Shown here piece after piece: positions 35,728-44,840 of a stretch of DNA of 64,000 bases. The notes beneath the pieces are model-generated. The model ran no database searches. It was not told the DNA's origin and worked only from the letters and a program-made list of their open reading frames with translations. Numbering within the stretch: the stretch's first letter is position 1; each line of letters starts with the position of its first letter. Origin of the DNA: Pseudomonas parafulva NBRC 16636 = DSM 17004 (GTDB taxonomy: Bacteria; Pseudomonadota; Gammaproteobacteria; Pseudomonadales; Pseudomonadaceae); assembly GCF_000730645.1 (NCBI RefSeq), contig NZ_BBIU01000027.1:1-64000 (forward strand), given 5' to 3'. The position numbers and the translations under genes were made by a program.

Positions 35728-36759
35728 ATGATCGTTCGTCCTGTACGCAGCAGCGACTTGCCTGCGTTGATCGAGCTGGCGCGCAGCACCGGCACCACCG
35801 GCCTGACTACCCTGCCGGCCAACGAAGAGCGCCTTGGGCATCGCGTGGGCTGGGCGGAAAAGACCTTCCGTGGCGAAGCCGAGCGTGCCGATACCGATTA
35901 CCTGTTCGTGCTGGAAAACGACGAGGGCCTGGTGGTGGGCATCAGTGCCATCGCCGGCGCCGTGGGCCTGCGCGAGCCCTGGTACAACTACCGGGTCGGG
36001 TTGACGGTGAGCGCCTCCCAGGAACTGAAGATCTACCGCGAGATCCCCACGCTGTTCCTGGCCAACGACCTGACCGGCAACTCCGAACTGTGCTCGTTGT
36101 TCCTGCGCCATGACCACCGCTGCGGCCTGAATGGCCGCCTGCTGTCGCGGGCCCGCATGCTGTTCATCGCCGAGTTTCCCGAGCTGTTCGGCAAGAAGAT
36201 CATTGCCGAAATGCGCGGCATGTCCGACGCCCAGGGCCGCTCGCCGTTCTGGGAGTGCCTGGGCCGGCACTTCTTCAAGATGGAATTCAGCCAGGCCGAC
36301 TACCTGACGGGCGTGGGCAACAAGTCGTTCATCGCTGAGCTGATGCCCAAGTTCCCGCTGTATACCTGCTTCCTGTCCGAGGCGGCGCGCAGCGTGATCG
36401 GCCGGGTACACGCCGATACCGAGCCGGCCTTGGCGATGCTCAAGCAGGAAGGCTTCAACTACCAGGGCTACGTAGACATCTTCGACGCCGGGCCGGCCAT
36501 CGAGTGCGACACCGACAGGATCCGTGCGGTGCGCGACAGCCAGACCCTGGTACTGGCAATTGGTACCCCAGGCGACGACGCCACCCCTTACATCATTCAC
36601 AACCGCAAGCGTGACGACTGCCGCATCACGGCTGCACCCGCGCGCCTGGCTGCCGGTACGCTGGTGGTCGACCCGCTGACCGCCAAGCGCCTGCGCATGG
36701 GGGCCGGGGACAACGTACGCGCCGTGCCGCTTTCGGCAGGCCGGGAGGGCCAGCGATGA
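35728..36759 (+). CDS. aruG: Arginine N-succinyltransferase, subunit AruG (beta)
   Basis: A 343-residue paralogue of AruF (MIVRPVRSSDLPALIELA, NDLTGNSELCSLFL, YVDIFDAGPAIECDTDRIRAVRDS). It forms the heteromeric succinyltransferase with AruF. The aaggagatagc ribosome site and a four-base overlap with astD show an intact operon. This sequence is nearer the single enterobacterial AstA (inference). Confidence 0.94.
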   Translation: MIVRPVRSSDLPALIELARSTGTTGLTTLPANEERLGHRVGWAEKTFRGEAERADTDYLFVLENDEGLVVGISAIAGAVGLREPWYNYRVGLTVSASQELKIYREIPTLFLANDLTGNSELCSLFLRHDHRCGLNGRLLSRARMLFIAEFPELFGKKIIAEMRGMSDAQGRSPFWECLGRHFFKMEFSQADYLTGVGNKSFIAELMPKFPLYTCFLSEAARSVIGRVHADTEPALAMLKQEGFNYQGYVDIFDAGPAIECDTDRIRAVRDSQTLVLAIGTPGDDATPYIIHNRKRDDCRITAAPARLAAGTLVVDPLTAKRLRMGAGDNVRAVPLSAGREGQR

Positions 36760-38219
36760 CTACCCACTACATTGCAGGTCATTGGCACGCCGGCCACGGC
36801 GAAGCGTTGCAATCGCTCAACCCGGTGACCCAGGCTGTGGTCTGGCAAGGGCAGGGCGCCGATGTGGGCCAGGTGGAGGCTGCGGTACAAGCGGCCCGGC
36901 AGGCCTTTCCGGCCTGGGCTCAGCTTAGCCTGGAGGCGCGCATCAGCGTGCTCGAACAGTTCGCTGCGCAGCTCAAGCTGCATACCGATGCGCTGGCCTA
37001 CTGCATTGGTGAAGAAACCGGCAAACCGTTATGGGAATCGGCCACCGAAGTCACCAGCATGATCAACAAGGTGGCTATCTCGGTACAGAGCTACCGGGAG
37101 CGCACCGGTGAGAAAAGCGGGCCGCTGGCCGACGCCACCGCTGTGCTGCGGCACAAACCCCACGGGGTGGTCGCGGTGTTTGGGCCTTACAACTTCCCCG
37201 GTCACCTGCCCAACGGCCACATCGTGCCAGCCCTGCTGGCCGGCAACTGCGTGGTGTTCAAGCCCAGCGAGCTGACGCCCAAGGTCGCGGAGCTGACGGT
37301 AAATTGCTGGGTGGCCGCCGGCCTGCCCGCAGGCGTGCTGAACCTGGTGCAGGGTGCCCGTGAAACCGGTGTGGCGCTGGCTGCCAACACGGGCATCGAT
37401 GGGCTGTTCTTCACCGGCTCCAGCCGCACCGGCAACCTGCTGCACCAGCAGTTCGCCGGCCGCCCGGACAAGATCCTGGCCCTGGAGATGGGCGGCAACA
37501 ACCCGCTGGTGGTGGATGAGGTCAAGGATGTGCAGGCGGCGGTGTACACCATCATCCAGTCGGCATTCATTTCCGCCGGCCAGCGCTGCACCTGCGCGAG
37601 GCGCCTGCTGGTGCCGCAGGGGGCCTGGGGTGACGCGCTGCTGGCGCGCCTGGTTGAGGTGTGCAAAACCGTGACCGTGGGGGCGTTCGACCAGCAGCCT
37701 GCGCCGTTCATGGGCTCGGTCATCTCGTTGCAGGCCGCCCAGGCACTGCTCAGCGCCCAGGCCGACCTGGTGGCCAAAGGCGCAGTACAGCTGCTGGGCA
37801 TGACCCAGCCGCAGCCGGGCGCGGCTTTGCTGACACCGGGCATTGTCGATGTCACAGCCGTTGCCGAACGCCCGGACGAGGAGTTCTTCGGCCCGCTGCT
37901 GCAGGTGATTCGGTACTCGGGCCTGGATGCTGCCATCGACGAAGCCAATGCCACCCAGTACGGCCTGGCTGCGGGGCTGCTCTCAGACTCCCGCGCCCGT
38001 TACCAGTACTTCTGGCTGCGCAGCCGCGCCGGCATCGTCAACTGGAACAAGCAACTGACCGGGGCTGCCAGCAGCGCGCCGTTCGGCGGCGTGGGTGCCA
38101 GTGGCAACCACCGCGCCAGCGCCTACTACGCGGCCGACTATTGCGCGTACCCGGTGGCTTCGCTGGAGGCCGACAGCCTTGCATTGCCGGCGACCCTGAC
38201 GCCGGGTATCACCCTATAA
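36756..38219 (+). CDS. astD: Succinylglutamate semialdehyde dehydrogenase
   Basis: A 487-residue NAD-dependent aldehyde dehydrogenase (AstD/AruD). The catalytic cysteine is in the segment SAGQRCTCARRLLVP, the general-base glutamate in LALEMGGNNPLVVDE, and the NAD site at GPYNFPGHLPNGH and FTGSSRTGNLL. It oxidises succinylglutamate semialdehyde to succinylglutamate. ATG 36756 overlaps the aruG stop. Confidence 0.94.
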   Translation: MTTHYIAGHWHAGHGEALQSLNPVTQAVVWQGQGADVGQVEAAVQAARQAFPAWAQLSLEARISVLEQFAAQLKLHTDALAYCIGEETGKPLWESATEVTSMINKVAISVQSYRERTGEKSGPLADATAVLRHKPHGVVAVFGPYNFPGHLPNGHIVPALLAGNCVVFKPSELTPKVAELTVNCWVAAGLPAGVLNLVQGARETGVALAANTGIDGLFFTGSSRTGNLLHQQFAGRPDKILALEMGGNNPLVVDEVKDVQAAVYTIIQSAFISAGQRCTCARRLLVPQGAWGDALLARLVEVCKTVTVGAFDQQPAPFMGSVISLQAAQALLSAQADLVAKGAVQLLGMTQPQPGAALLTPGIVDVTAVAERPDEEFFGPLLQVIRYSGLDAAIDEANATQYGLAAGLLSDSRARYQYFWLRSRAGIVNWNKQLTGAASSAPFGGVGASGNHRASAYYAADYCAYPVASLEADSLALPATLTPGITL

Positions 38220-38239
38220 CAACGGTCGGAGCCTAGCCG

Positions 38240-39589
38240 ATGAAATCCTACGAAGTAAATTTTGATGGCCTGGTGGGGCCGACCCACAACTACGGCGGGC
38301 TGTCCTACGGCAACGTGGCCTCCCAGAGCAACAGCCAGCAGGGCTCCAACCCTCGCGAGGCGGCGCGCCAGGGCCTGGCGAAAATGAAAGCGCTGGCCGA
38401 CATGGGTTTCAAGCAGGGTGTGCTGGCCCCCCAGGAGCGCCCAGATGTTGCCGCGCTGCGCCAGCTGGGCTTTACCGGCAGCGACGCTGACGTCATCCAG
38501 CGTGCTGCACGTGAGGCCATGCCGCTGCTGGTGGCCAGTTGTTCGGCTTCCAGTATGTGGGTGGCCAACGCCGCCACCGTCAGCCCCAGTGCCGATACCG
38601 TCGACGGGCGCGTGCATTTCACGGCCGCCAACCTCAACTGCAAGTACCACCGCAGTATCGAACACCCCACCACCAGCCGGGTACTGGCGGCCATGTTCCA
38701 GCACCCGGCTCACTTCGCGCACCACCCCGCGTTGCCGGCCGTGGCTCAGTTCGGCGATGAAGGCGCCGCCAACCACACCCGGTTCTGCCGCGCCTATGGC
38801 GAGCCTGGCGTAGAGTTTTTCGTCTACGGGCGTAGTGCCTTCGACAGCCGCTACCCGGCGCCGCAGAAATACCCCGCCCGGCAGACCCTCGAGGCGTCCC
38901 AGGCCGTGGCGCGCCTGCATGGGCTGCGCGAGGACGGCGTGGTCTATGCTCAGCAGAATCCGGCGGTGATCGACCAGGGTGTGTTCCACAACGACGTGAT
39001 CGCGGTAGGCAATGGTGAGGTGCTGTTCCACCACGAGGATGCCTTCCTGGACAGCGAGGCAGTGCTCGACCAGTTGCGTAGCAAACTGGCCGGCAAGGGC
39101 GGTACGTTGCAGGCCATCAGCGTGCCACGGGCGGCAGTGACGGTGGAGGATGCAGTGCGCTCCTACCTGTTCAACAGCCAATTGCTCAGCCGCGCCGACG
39201 GCTCGATGCTGCTGGTGGTACCCGAGGAATGCCGCAACAACGAGCGAGTCTGGGCTTATCTGGAGCAACTGACCACCCAGGGTACGCCCGTGCAGGAGGT
39301 GCAGGTGTTCGACCTCAAGCAGAGCATGCGCAACGGCGGTGGGCCGGCTTGCCTGCGCCTGCGTGTAGCCCTGACTGAAACGGAACTGGCGGCGGTGAAC
39401 CAAGGCGTTATCATGACCGCCCCGCTGTACGACACGCTGCTGCAGTGGGTTGACCGCCACTACCGCGACCGCCTGGTCGATTCGGACCTGGCCGACCCGC
39501 AGTTGCTGGTGGAGTGCCGAACCGCACTGGACGAATTGACCCAGATACTCAAGTTGGGCTCGGTATACCCGTTCCAACGCCAACCTTGA
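38240..39589 (+). CDS. astB: N-succinylarginine dihydrolase
   Basis: A 449-residue AstB/AruB enzyme of the amidinotransferase fold. It opens KSYEVNFDGLVGPTHNYGGLSYGNVAS and contains the catalytic Glu and His regions (EHPTTSRVL, FHNDVIAVGN) and the C-terminal Cys in NGGGPACLRLRV. It hydrolyses succinylarginine to succinylornithine, CO2 and ammonia. It lies 20 bp after astD. Confidence 0.94.
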   Translation: MKSYEVNFDGLVGPTHNYGGLSYGNVASQSNSQQGSNPREAARQGLAKMKALADMGFKQGVLAPQERPDVAALRQLGFTGSDADVIQRAAREAMPLLVASCSASSMWVANAATVSPSADTVDGRVHFTAANLNCKYHRSIEHPTTSRVLAAMFQHPAHFAHHPALPAVAQFGDEGAANHTRFCRAYGEPGVEFFVYGRSAFDSRYPAPQKYPARQTLEASQAVARLHGLREDGVVYAQQNPAVIDQGVFHNDVIAVGNGEVLFHHEDAFLDSEAVLDQLRSKLAGKGGTLQAISVPRAAVTVEDAVRSYLFNSQLLSRADGSMLLVVPEECRNNERVWAYLEQLTTQGTPVQEVQVFDLKQSMRNGGGPACLRLRVALTETELAAVNQGVIMTAPLYDTLLQWVDRHYRDRLVDSDLADPQLLVECRTALDELTQILKLGSVYPFQRQP

Positions 39590-39603
39590 AGAGAGACTTT
39601 GCA

Positions 39604-39894
39604 ATGACCGATGCCCTGCGCCTGATCCTTGAAGATGAAGACGGCACCCAGCTGGAAACCTCGTGCACCCGCTTTGCCGTGGTCTGGCAAGGCAAGGAAG
39701 TGTGGATTCAGCAGGACGGCCGTGGCCAGTTGCTGATCGGGGTGGACGTGGATGAGGACGACACCGAATACGCCAACCTGCTGCTGCGCCCGATGGCCAC
39801 CAACCTGGTCAGCCTGCAGCTGGAAATGGAACCGGCAGAGGTGGGTGAAGACGACGATCACGTGCACGGCCCGGACTGCGGCCACCACCACTAA
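39604..39894 (+). CDS. Conserved hypothetical protein inside the AST operon
   Basis: A 96-residue acidic protein with a His-rich end (DDDHVHGPDCGHHH) that could bind metal. It contains no enzyme motif. It lies 14 bp after astB and 11 bp before astE, so it is co-expressed with arginine catabolism. Similar small genes in pseudomonads have sometimes been labelled topoisomerase II, which nothing in this sequence supports. The true role is unknown. Confidence 0.8.
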   Translation: MTDALRLILEDEDGTQLETSCTRFAVVWQGKEVWIQQDGRGQLLIGVDVDEDDTEYANLLLRPMATNLVSLQLEMEPAEVGEDDDHVHGPDCGHHH

Positions 39895-39905
39895 GGAAGC
39901 CCGCT

Positions 39906-40916
39906 ATGCTCGCCCTTGGCAAACTGCTTGAGCTGACCCTTACCGGCCATGAACCGGCCGAGAAGACCCAAGTGACCACCCAGGGCGTGCGTTTGCGCTG
40001 GTTGGGGCATGGCGCGCTGGAAGTGCGCCCAGCCGAAGGCGACGACTGCGGCCTCGATGTGTTGCTGTCTGCCGGCATTCATGGCAACGAGACGGCGCCT
40101 ATCGAACTGCTTGAGCAGTTGCTGCACGGTGTGGCCAAAGGCGAAATCGTGCCCAGGGCGCGGGTGCTGTTTCTGTTCGGCAACCCCGCTGCCATCATCA
40201 AGGGCGAGCGCTACATCGAGCAGGACATCAACCGCCTGTTCAATGGCCGCCATGAGCAGACCAGCGGCATGGAAGCCTTGCGGGCTGCAGAGCTGGAGCA
40301 GTTTGCCCGGGTGTTCTTCAGCAAGCCTGGCCGTAGCCGCCTGCATTACGACCTGCACACGGCCATTCGTGGCTCGAAGGTCGAGCAGTTCGCCCTGTAC
40401 CCCTTCAAGGAGGGTCGCCAGCATTCGCGCCGTGAGTTGGCACGGCTGGCAGCGGCGGGCATGCAGGCGGTGCTGCTGCAGCGCAAGCCGTCCATCACGT
40501 TCAGTGCCTTCACCTATGAGCAACTCGATGCCGAAGCCTTTACGCTGGAACTGGGCAAGGCGCGGCCGTTTGGCCAGAACGACGAAGTGAACCTCGACAA
40601 GCTGGCAGCGCGCCTGGTACGCATTCTGGAGGCGACCGAGCCGCAGGCAGAGCAGTCACTCGATGGGCTGCAACTGTTCAGTGTGGCCCGTGAAATCATC
40701 AAGCACAGCGACAGTTTCCACTTGCACCTGCCCGCCGACATCGAGAACTTCTCCGAATTGAGCAAGGGCTACCTGCTGGCCGAAGACCTGGCAGAAATGC
40801 GCTGGGTGGTGGAAGAAGAGGGCGCGCGCATCATCTTTCCCAACCCGAAGGTGAAGAACGGCCTCAGGGCCGGGATCCTGATCGTGCCCACAGAGGGGCA
40901 CGACCTTTCGCCCTGA
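39906..40916 (+). CDS. astE: Succinylglutamate desuccinylase
   Basis: A 336-residue AstE/aspartoacylase-family zinc hydrolase. Zinc ligands are in GIHGNETAPIELLE (His and Glu) and YDLHTAIRGS (His). It releases succinate and glutamate, the last AST step. It is the terminal gene of aruCFG-astD-astB-(hypothetical)-astE and converges with the hypothetical gene at 40922, five bases away. Confidence 0.94.
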   Translation: MLALGKLLELTLTGHEPAEKTQVTTQGVRLRWLGHGALEVRPAEGDDCGLDVLLSAGIHGNETAPIELLEQLLHGVAKGEIVPRARVLFLFGNPAAIIKGERYIEQDINRLFNGRHEQTSGMEALRAAELEQFARVFFSKPGRSRLHYDLHTAIRGSKVEQFALYPFKEGRQHSRRELARLAAAGMQAVLLQRKPSITFSAFTYEQLDAEAFTLELGKARPFGQNDEVNLDKLAARLVRILEATEPQAEQSLDGLQLFSVAREIIKHSDSFHLHLPADIENFSELSKGYLLAEDLAEMRWVVEEEGARIIFPNPKVKNGLRAGILIVPTEGHDLSP

Positions 40917-40921
40917 CCCGC

Positions 40922-41758
40922 TTAGCCGCCGGTGGCCGGGGCGGGCAGCAGCACGTCTGGCGCCAGCGCGTCGTAGGCTTGTTGCAGCAACCTTGCCAGT
41001 GTGGTCAAACCGTCCAGGCCGCTGGCTTCGTACGGGTCATAGAGCACCGCGGTGTAGTCGCCTGACACCCGGTGGGCGTGCTCGTTGGGGATCACCCGCT
41101 CCAGGTCGAAGCCTGGGCCGAACTGGGCCGGGCCTGCGTAGCATTGCATCAGCACCATGTCCGGCACGGTTTCGTAGCGCTGGCGTGCGGTATCCAGCAA
41201 CTGCTTGAGCGCCGGGTAGCCGGGCAGCAGCAGCAACTGCTCGTACACCCTTGCCTGGAACTGGGGGGTGCCATACAGGTACAGGTTGTCGAGCGCCGTC
41301 ACATCGAAGCGGTTGTGCGGGTCGGCATGGTTGTCCACGCGCAGCGGCTGGGCGATACCTTGGCCGATGCCTTCCGGCGCGTCGTTACCCAGAAACAGCA
41401 GGTGCAGGCGTTGCTCGGCAGTGGCGTGCTGGATGATGAACGTTTGGCCGGCCACCTTCAGGGTGATGTCCTTGTCCTGGCTCAGCTCTGCATCGGGGCT
41501 CGACAACCACGCCAGGATCTCGTCGCACTCCCCGATGCGCTCATCGCCATCGTAGGCGGTGATCAGCCTGCGCTGGAGGGTTGCCAGTGGCGAGGTGTGC
41601 AGGTCGAACAGCTCGTAATCGTAATAGATCCGTGTGCTGTGCAGGCCGGCTTCGCTCACGATGTCGTGGGCAATGGCTTCATCCATTTCGCCGTGGGCCG
41701 CAATTCGGGTTTTGTCATTTGCATCCAGCAGGTGTGTGGTTGCTACAGGTGTCGTCAT
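40922..41758 (-). CDS. Hypothetical protein between astE and alaS
   Basis: A 278-residue protein I do not recognise. It opens MTTPVATTHLLDANDKTRIAA, has no signal peptide or clear membrane helix, and is rich in Leu, Asp and aromatic residues, with features such as RIYYDYELFDLHTSPLATLQRR. The start at 41758 follows a gcctccaga region; a longer frame to 41824 is less likely. Some Pseudomonas effector-like or toxin-domain proteins have similar composition, but I cannot assign it. Confidence 0.65.
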   Translation of the reverse strand: MTTPVATTHLLDANDKTRIAAHGEMDEAIAHDIVSEAGLHSTRIYYDYELFDLHTSPLATLQRRLITAYDGDERIGECDEILAWLSSPDAELSQDKDITLKVAGQTFIIQHATAEQRLHLLFLGNDAPEGIGQGIAQPLRVDNHADPHNRFDVTALDNLYLYGTPQFQARVYEQLLLLPGYPALKQLLDTARQRYETVPDMVLMQCYAGPAQFGPGFDLERVIPNEHAHRVSGDYTAVLYDPYEASGLDGLTTLARLLQQAYDALAPDVLLPAPATGG

Positions 41759-42130
41759 GTTCGGGGCCTCCAGAGAATGAAAGGCCAGACTACGGAGCGC
41801 GCGGCAGCGCGGTGCATTGCACATCTAGCACCGTGCAGGTAAGGCCTGTGCTAGCGCCAGGGCAGGGGCGAGCGTAGATGAAATCCTTTTAACTCACCGC
41901 CTGTTCCATTTTGCCCGGGCATGAGCGCTAATGGCTTGCCAGTAGCAAAAGGCAGGCTTTAGCATCGGGGCATGTCGTTTTCGCGTGCATGCCCCGAAAA
42001 ACCGCCGAAAGCGCGGTTTGTATCGCATAAACACACTGCATCGAGACTACAGGACCGATATAATGCGGCCCTTTGCCGTCGTTTCGTCGACGCTTTGCCC
42101 AGACGGGCCGCCGTTTCCGTGGAAGAACCT
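41759..42130 (+). promoter_or_regulatory. alaS upstream region with inverted repeat and -10
   Basis: A perfect 10-base inverted repeat (TCGGGGCATG at 41965-41974 and its complement at 41988-41997) lies about 140 bp before alaS. A consensus TATAAT at 42059-42064 has a weak -35 (CTGCAT at 42036) at 17 bp. The likely transcription start is about 42071, giving a 60-base leader. E. coli AlaRS represses its own gene through a palindrome, but no such binding is shown here. Confidence 0.45.
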
Positions 42131-44755
42131 ATGAAAAGCGCAGAAATCCGTGAAGCCTTCCTTCGCTTCTTCGAAGAGCAGGGACATACCCGAGTCGCGT
42201 CCAGTTCGCTGATTCCGAACAACGACCCCACCCTACTGTTCACCAATGCCGGCATGAACCAGTTCAAGGACTGCTTCCTCGGTGCGGAGAAGCGCGCCTA
42301 CACCCGTGCTGTCAGCAGCCAGAAGTGCGTGCGCGCCGGTGGTAAGCACAACGACCTGGAAAACGTCGGCTACACCGCGCGCCACCACACCTTCTTCGAA
42401 ATGCTGGGCAACTTCAGCTTTGGCGACTATTTCAAACGTGACGCCATCACCTTTGCCTGGACCTTCCTGACCTCGGACAAGTGGCTGAACCTGCCCAAGG
42501 ACAAGCTGTGGGTCACCGTCTACGCCACCGACGACGAAGCCTACGACATCTGGACCAAAGAAGTCGGCGTGCCTGCCGAGCGCATGGTACGCATCGGCGA
42601 CAACAAGGGCGCACCCTACGCGTCGGACAACTTCTGGACCATGGGCGACACCGGCCCGTGCGGCCCGTGCACCGAGATCTTCTACGACCATGGCGCCGAC
42701 ATCTGGGGCGGCCCACCCGGCTCGCCCGAGGAAGACGGCGACCGCTACATCGAGATCTGGAACAACGTCTTCATGCAGTTCAACCGCACCGCGGACGGGG
42801 TACTGCACCCGCTGCCGGCCCCTTCGGTAGACACCGGCATGGGCCTGGAACGCATCAGCGCCGTGCTGCAGCATGTGCACTCGAACTATGAGATCGACTT
42901 GTTCCAGAACCTGCTGGCGGCGGCTGCCAAGGCCATCGGTTGCAGCAATGAAGGCCAGGCCTCGCTGAAGGTGGTCGCCGACCATATTCGCTCCTGCGGT
43001 TTCCTGATCGCCGACGGTGTGCTGCCGTCCAACGAAGGCCGTGGCTACGTGCTGCGTCGCATCATCCGCCGCGCGTGCCGCCACGGCAACAAACTGGGTG
43101 CCAAGGGCAGCTTCTTCTACCAGATCGTCGGCGCACTGGCGGCCGAAATGGGTGAAGCCTTCCCTGAGCTGAAAAGCCAGCAGGCGCACATCGAGCGTGT
43201 GCTCAAGGCCGAAGAAGAACAGTTTGCCAAAACCCTCGAGCAGGGCCTGCGCATCCTCGAGCAGGACCTGGCCCAGCTTCAGGGCGACGTTGTACCAGGC
43301 GACGTGGTGTTCAAGCTGTACGACACCTACGGCTTCCCCATGGACCTGACCGCCGACATTGCCCGTGAACGCGAGCTGACCATCGACGAGGCTGGTTTCG
43401 AGCGTGAAATGGACGCGCAGCGTGAACGTGCGCGTTCCGCCAGCGCCTTCGGCATGGACTACAACAGCCTGGTCAAGGTCGACAGCGCCACCGAGTTCCT
43501 GGGTTACGACGCTACCGAAGGCGAGGGCAAGATCATCGCCCTGTACAAGGACGGCCAGGCGGTGGACCAGCTGGGCGAGGGCGAGCAGGGTGTGGTCGTG
43601 CTTGACCGCACACCGTTCTACGCCGAGTCCGGCGGCCAGGTGGGCGACTCCGGTTTCCTGCAGGCCGGTGTTGCGCGTTTCGACGTGCGCGACACCACCA
43701 AGACCGGCGGCGCGTTCCTGCATCATGGGGTGGTGGCCAGCGGTGCGCTGGTGATTGGTTCGCCGGTGCAGGCCAAGGTTGACGAGCAGGTGCAACACGC
43801 CACCTCGCTGAACCACTCCGCTACCCACCTGCTGCATGAAGCTCTGCGCCAAGTGCTGGGCGAGCACGTGCAGCAGAAAGGCTCGCTGGTCGACAGCCAG
43901 CGTCTGCGCTTCGACTTCAGCCACTTCGAGGCGGTTAAACCGGAGCAGATCAAGGCCCTGGAAGACATCGTCAACCGCGAAGTGCGCAGGAACACGCCGG
44001 TGCAAACCGAGCTGACCGACATCGAGACCGCCAAGGCCAAGGGTGCCATGGCGCTGTTCGGCGAGAAGTACGGTGATACCGTGCGCGTGCTGACCATGGG
44101 CGGTGATTTCTCGGTGGAGCTGTGCGGCGGCATCCATGCCAAGCGCACCGGCGACATCAGTGTGTTCAAGATCATCAGCGAAGGTGGCGTGGCTTCCGGC
44201 GTGCGCCGTATCGAAGCTGTCACCGGCGCTGCTGCGCTGGCCTACCTGAACGCTGCCGAAGAGCAGGTGAAGGAAGCCGCGCAACTGGTGAAAGGTAACC
44301 GCGACAACCTGATCGACAAGCTGTCGGCTGTGCTCGAGCGCAACCGCCAGCTGGAGAAGCAGCTGGAACAGCTGCAGGCCAAGGCCGCCAGCGCCGCAGG
44401 GGATGATCTCTCCAATGCGGCCGTGGAGGTCAAGGGCGCCAAGGTGCTAGCCGCCCGCCTGGATGGGCAGGATGGCAAAGCGCTGCTCGCCCTGGTCGAT
44501 CAGCTGAAGAACAAGCTCGGCCATGCAGTGATCCTGCTGGGCAGCGAGCATGAGGGCAAGGTCGTGCTGGTGGCCGGCGTGACCAAAGACCTCTCCGGCC
44601 AACTCAAGGCTGGCGAACTGATGAAACAAGCCGCTGCGGCAGTGGGCGGCAAGGGCGGCGGGCGCCCGGACATGGCACAGGGCGGTGGCGTAGACGTCGC
44701 CGCGCTGGACCAGGCCCTGGCGCTGGCCGTGCCGTTCGCAGAGCAGGGACTTTGA
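42131..44755 (+). CDS. alaS: Alanyl-tRNA synthetase
   Basis: An 874-residue class II synthetase. The aminoacylation core opens MKSAEIREAFLRFFEEQGHTRV with motif 1 LLFTNAGMNQFKD and motif 2 near NVGYTARHHTFFEMLGNFSFGDYF. The editing domain has the HSATHLLHEALRQVLG zinc motif and an ELCGG cysteine region. A C-Ala glycine-rich end (VGGKGGGRPDMAQGGG) closes it. Length is standard. ATG 42131 follows gaagaacct. Confidence 0.96.
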   Translation: MKSAEIREAFLRFFEEQGHTRVASSSLIPNNDPTLLFTNAGMNQFKDCFLGAEKRAYTRAVSSQKCVRAGGKHNDLENVGYTARHHTFFEMLGNFSFGDYFKRDAITFAWTFLTSDKWLNLPKDKLWVTVYATDDEAYDIWTKEVGVPAERMVRIGDNKGAPYASDNFWTMGDTGPCGPCTEIFYDHGADIWGGPPGSPEEDGDRYIEIWNNVFMQFNRTADGVLHPLPAPSVDTGMGLERISAVLQHVHSNYEIDLFQNLLAAAAKAIGCSNEGQASLKVVADHIRSCGFLIADGVLPSNEGRGYVLRRIIRRACRHGNKLGAKGSFFYQIVGALAAEMGEAFPELKSQQAHIERVLKAEEEQFAKTLEQGLRILEQDLAQLQGDVVPGDVVFKLYDTYGFPMDLTADIARERELTIDEAGFEREMDAQRERARSASAFGMDYNSLVKVDSATEFLGYDATEGEGKIIALYKDGQAVDQLGEGEQGVVVLDRTPFYAESGGQVGDSGFLQAGVARFDVRDTTKTGGAFLHHGVVASGALVIGSPVQAKVDEQVQHATSLNHSATHLLHEALRQVLGEHVQQKGSLVDSQRLRFDFSHFEAVKPEQIKALEDIVNREVRRNTPVQTELTDIETAKAKGAMALFGEKYGDTVRVLTMGGDFSVELCGGIHAKRTGDISVFKIISEGGVASGVRRIEAVTGAAALAYLNAAEEQVKEAAQLVKGNRDNLIDKLSAVLERNRQLEKQLEQLQAKAASAAGDDLSNAAVEVKGAKVLAARLDGQDGKALLALVDQLKNKLGHAVILLGSEHEGKVVLVAGVTKDLSGQLKAGELMKQAAAAVGGKGGGRPDMAQGGGVDVAALDQALALAVPFAEQGL

Positions 44756-44840
44756 GATGAAGGGCAGGGCGGCCTGGGGGCCGGCTTGCCCTTCATGTTG
44801 GATTGTTTTTTGGGGCCCTTTGGGCTGAGGCACCATTGAA

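Noticed and set aside
40922..41758. Dermonecrotic-toxin-like label for the hypothetical gene
   Set aside because: The impression is weak and no catalytic motif could be pointed out.
42233..44284. Minus-strand frame opposite alaS
   Set aside because: Composition-driven shadow of the alaS coding frame.
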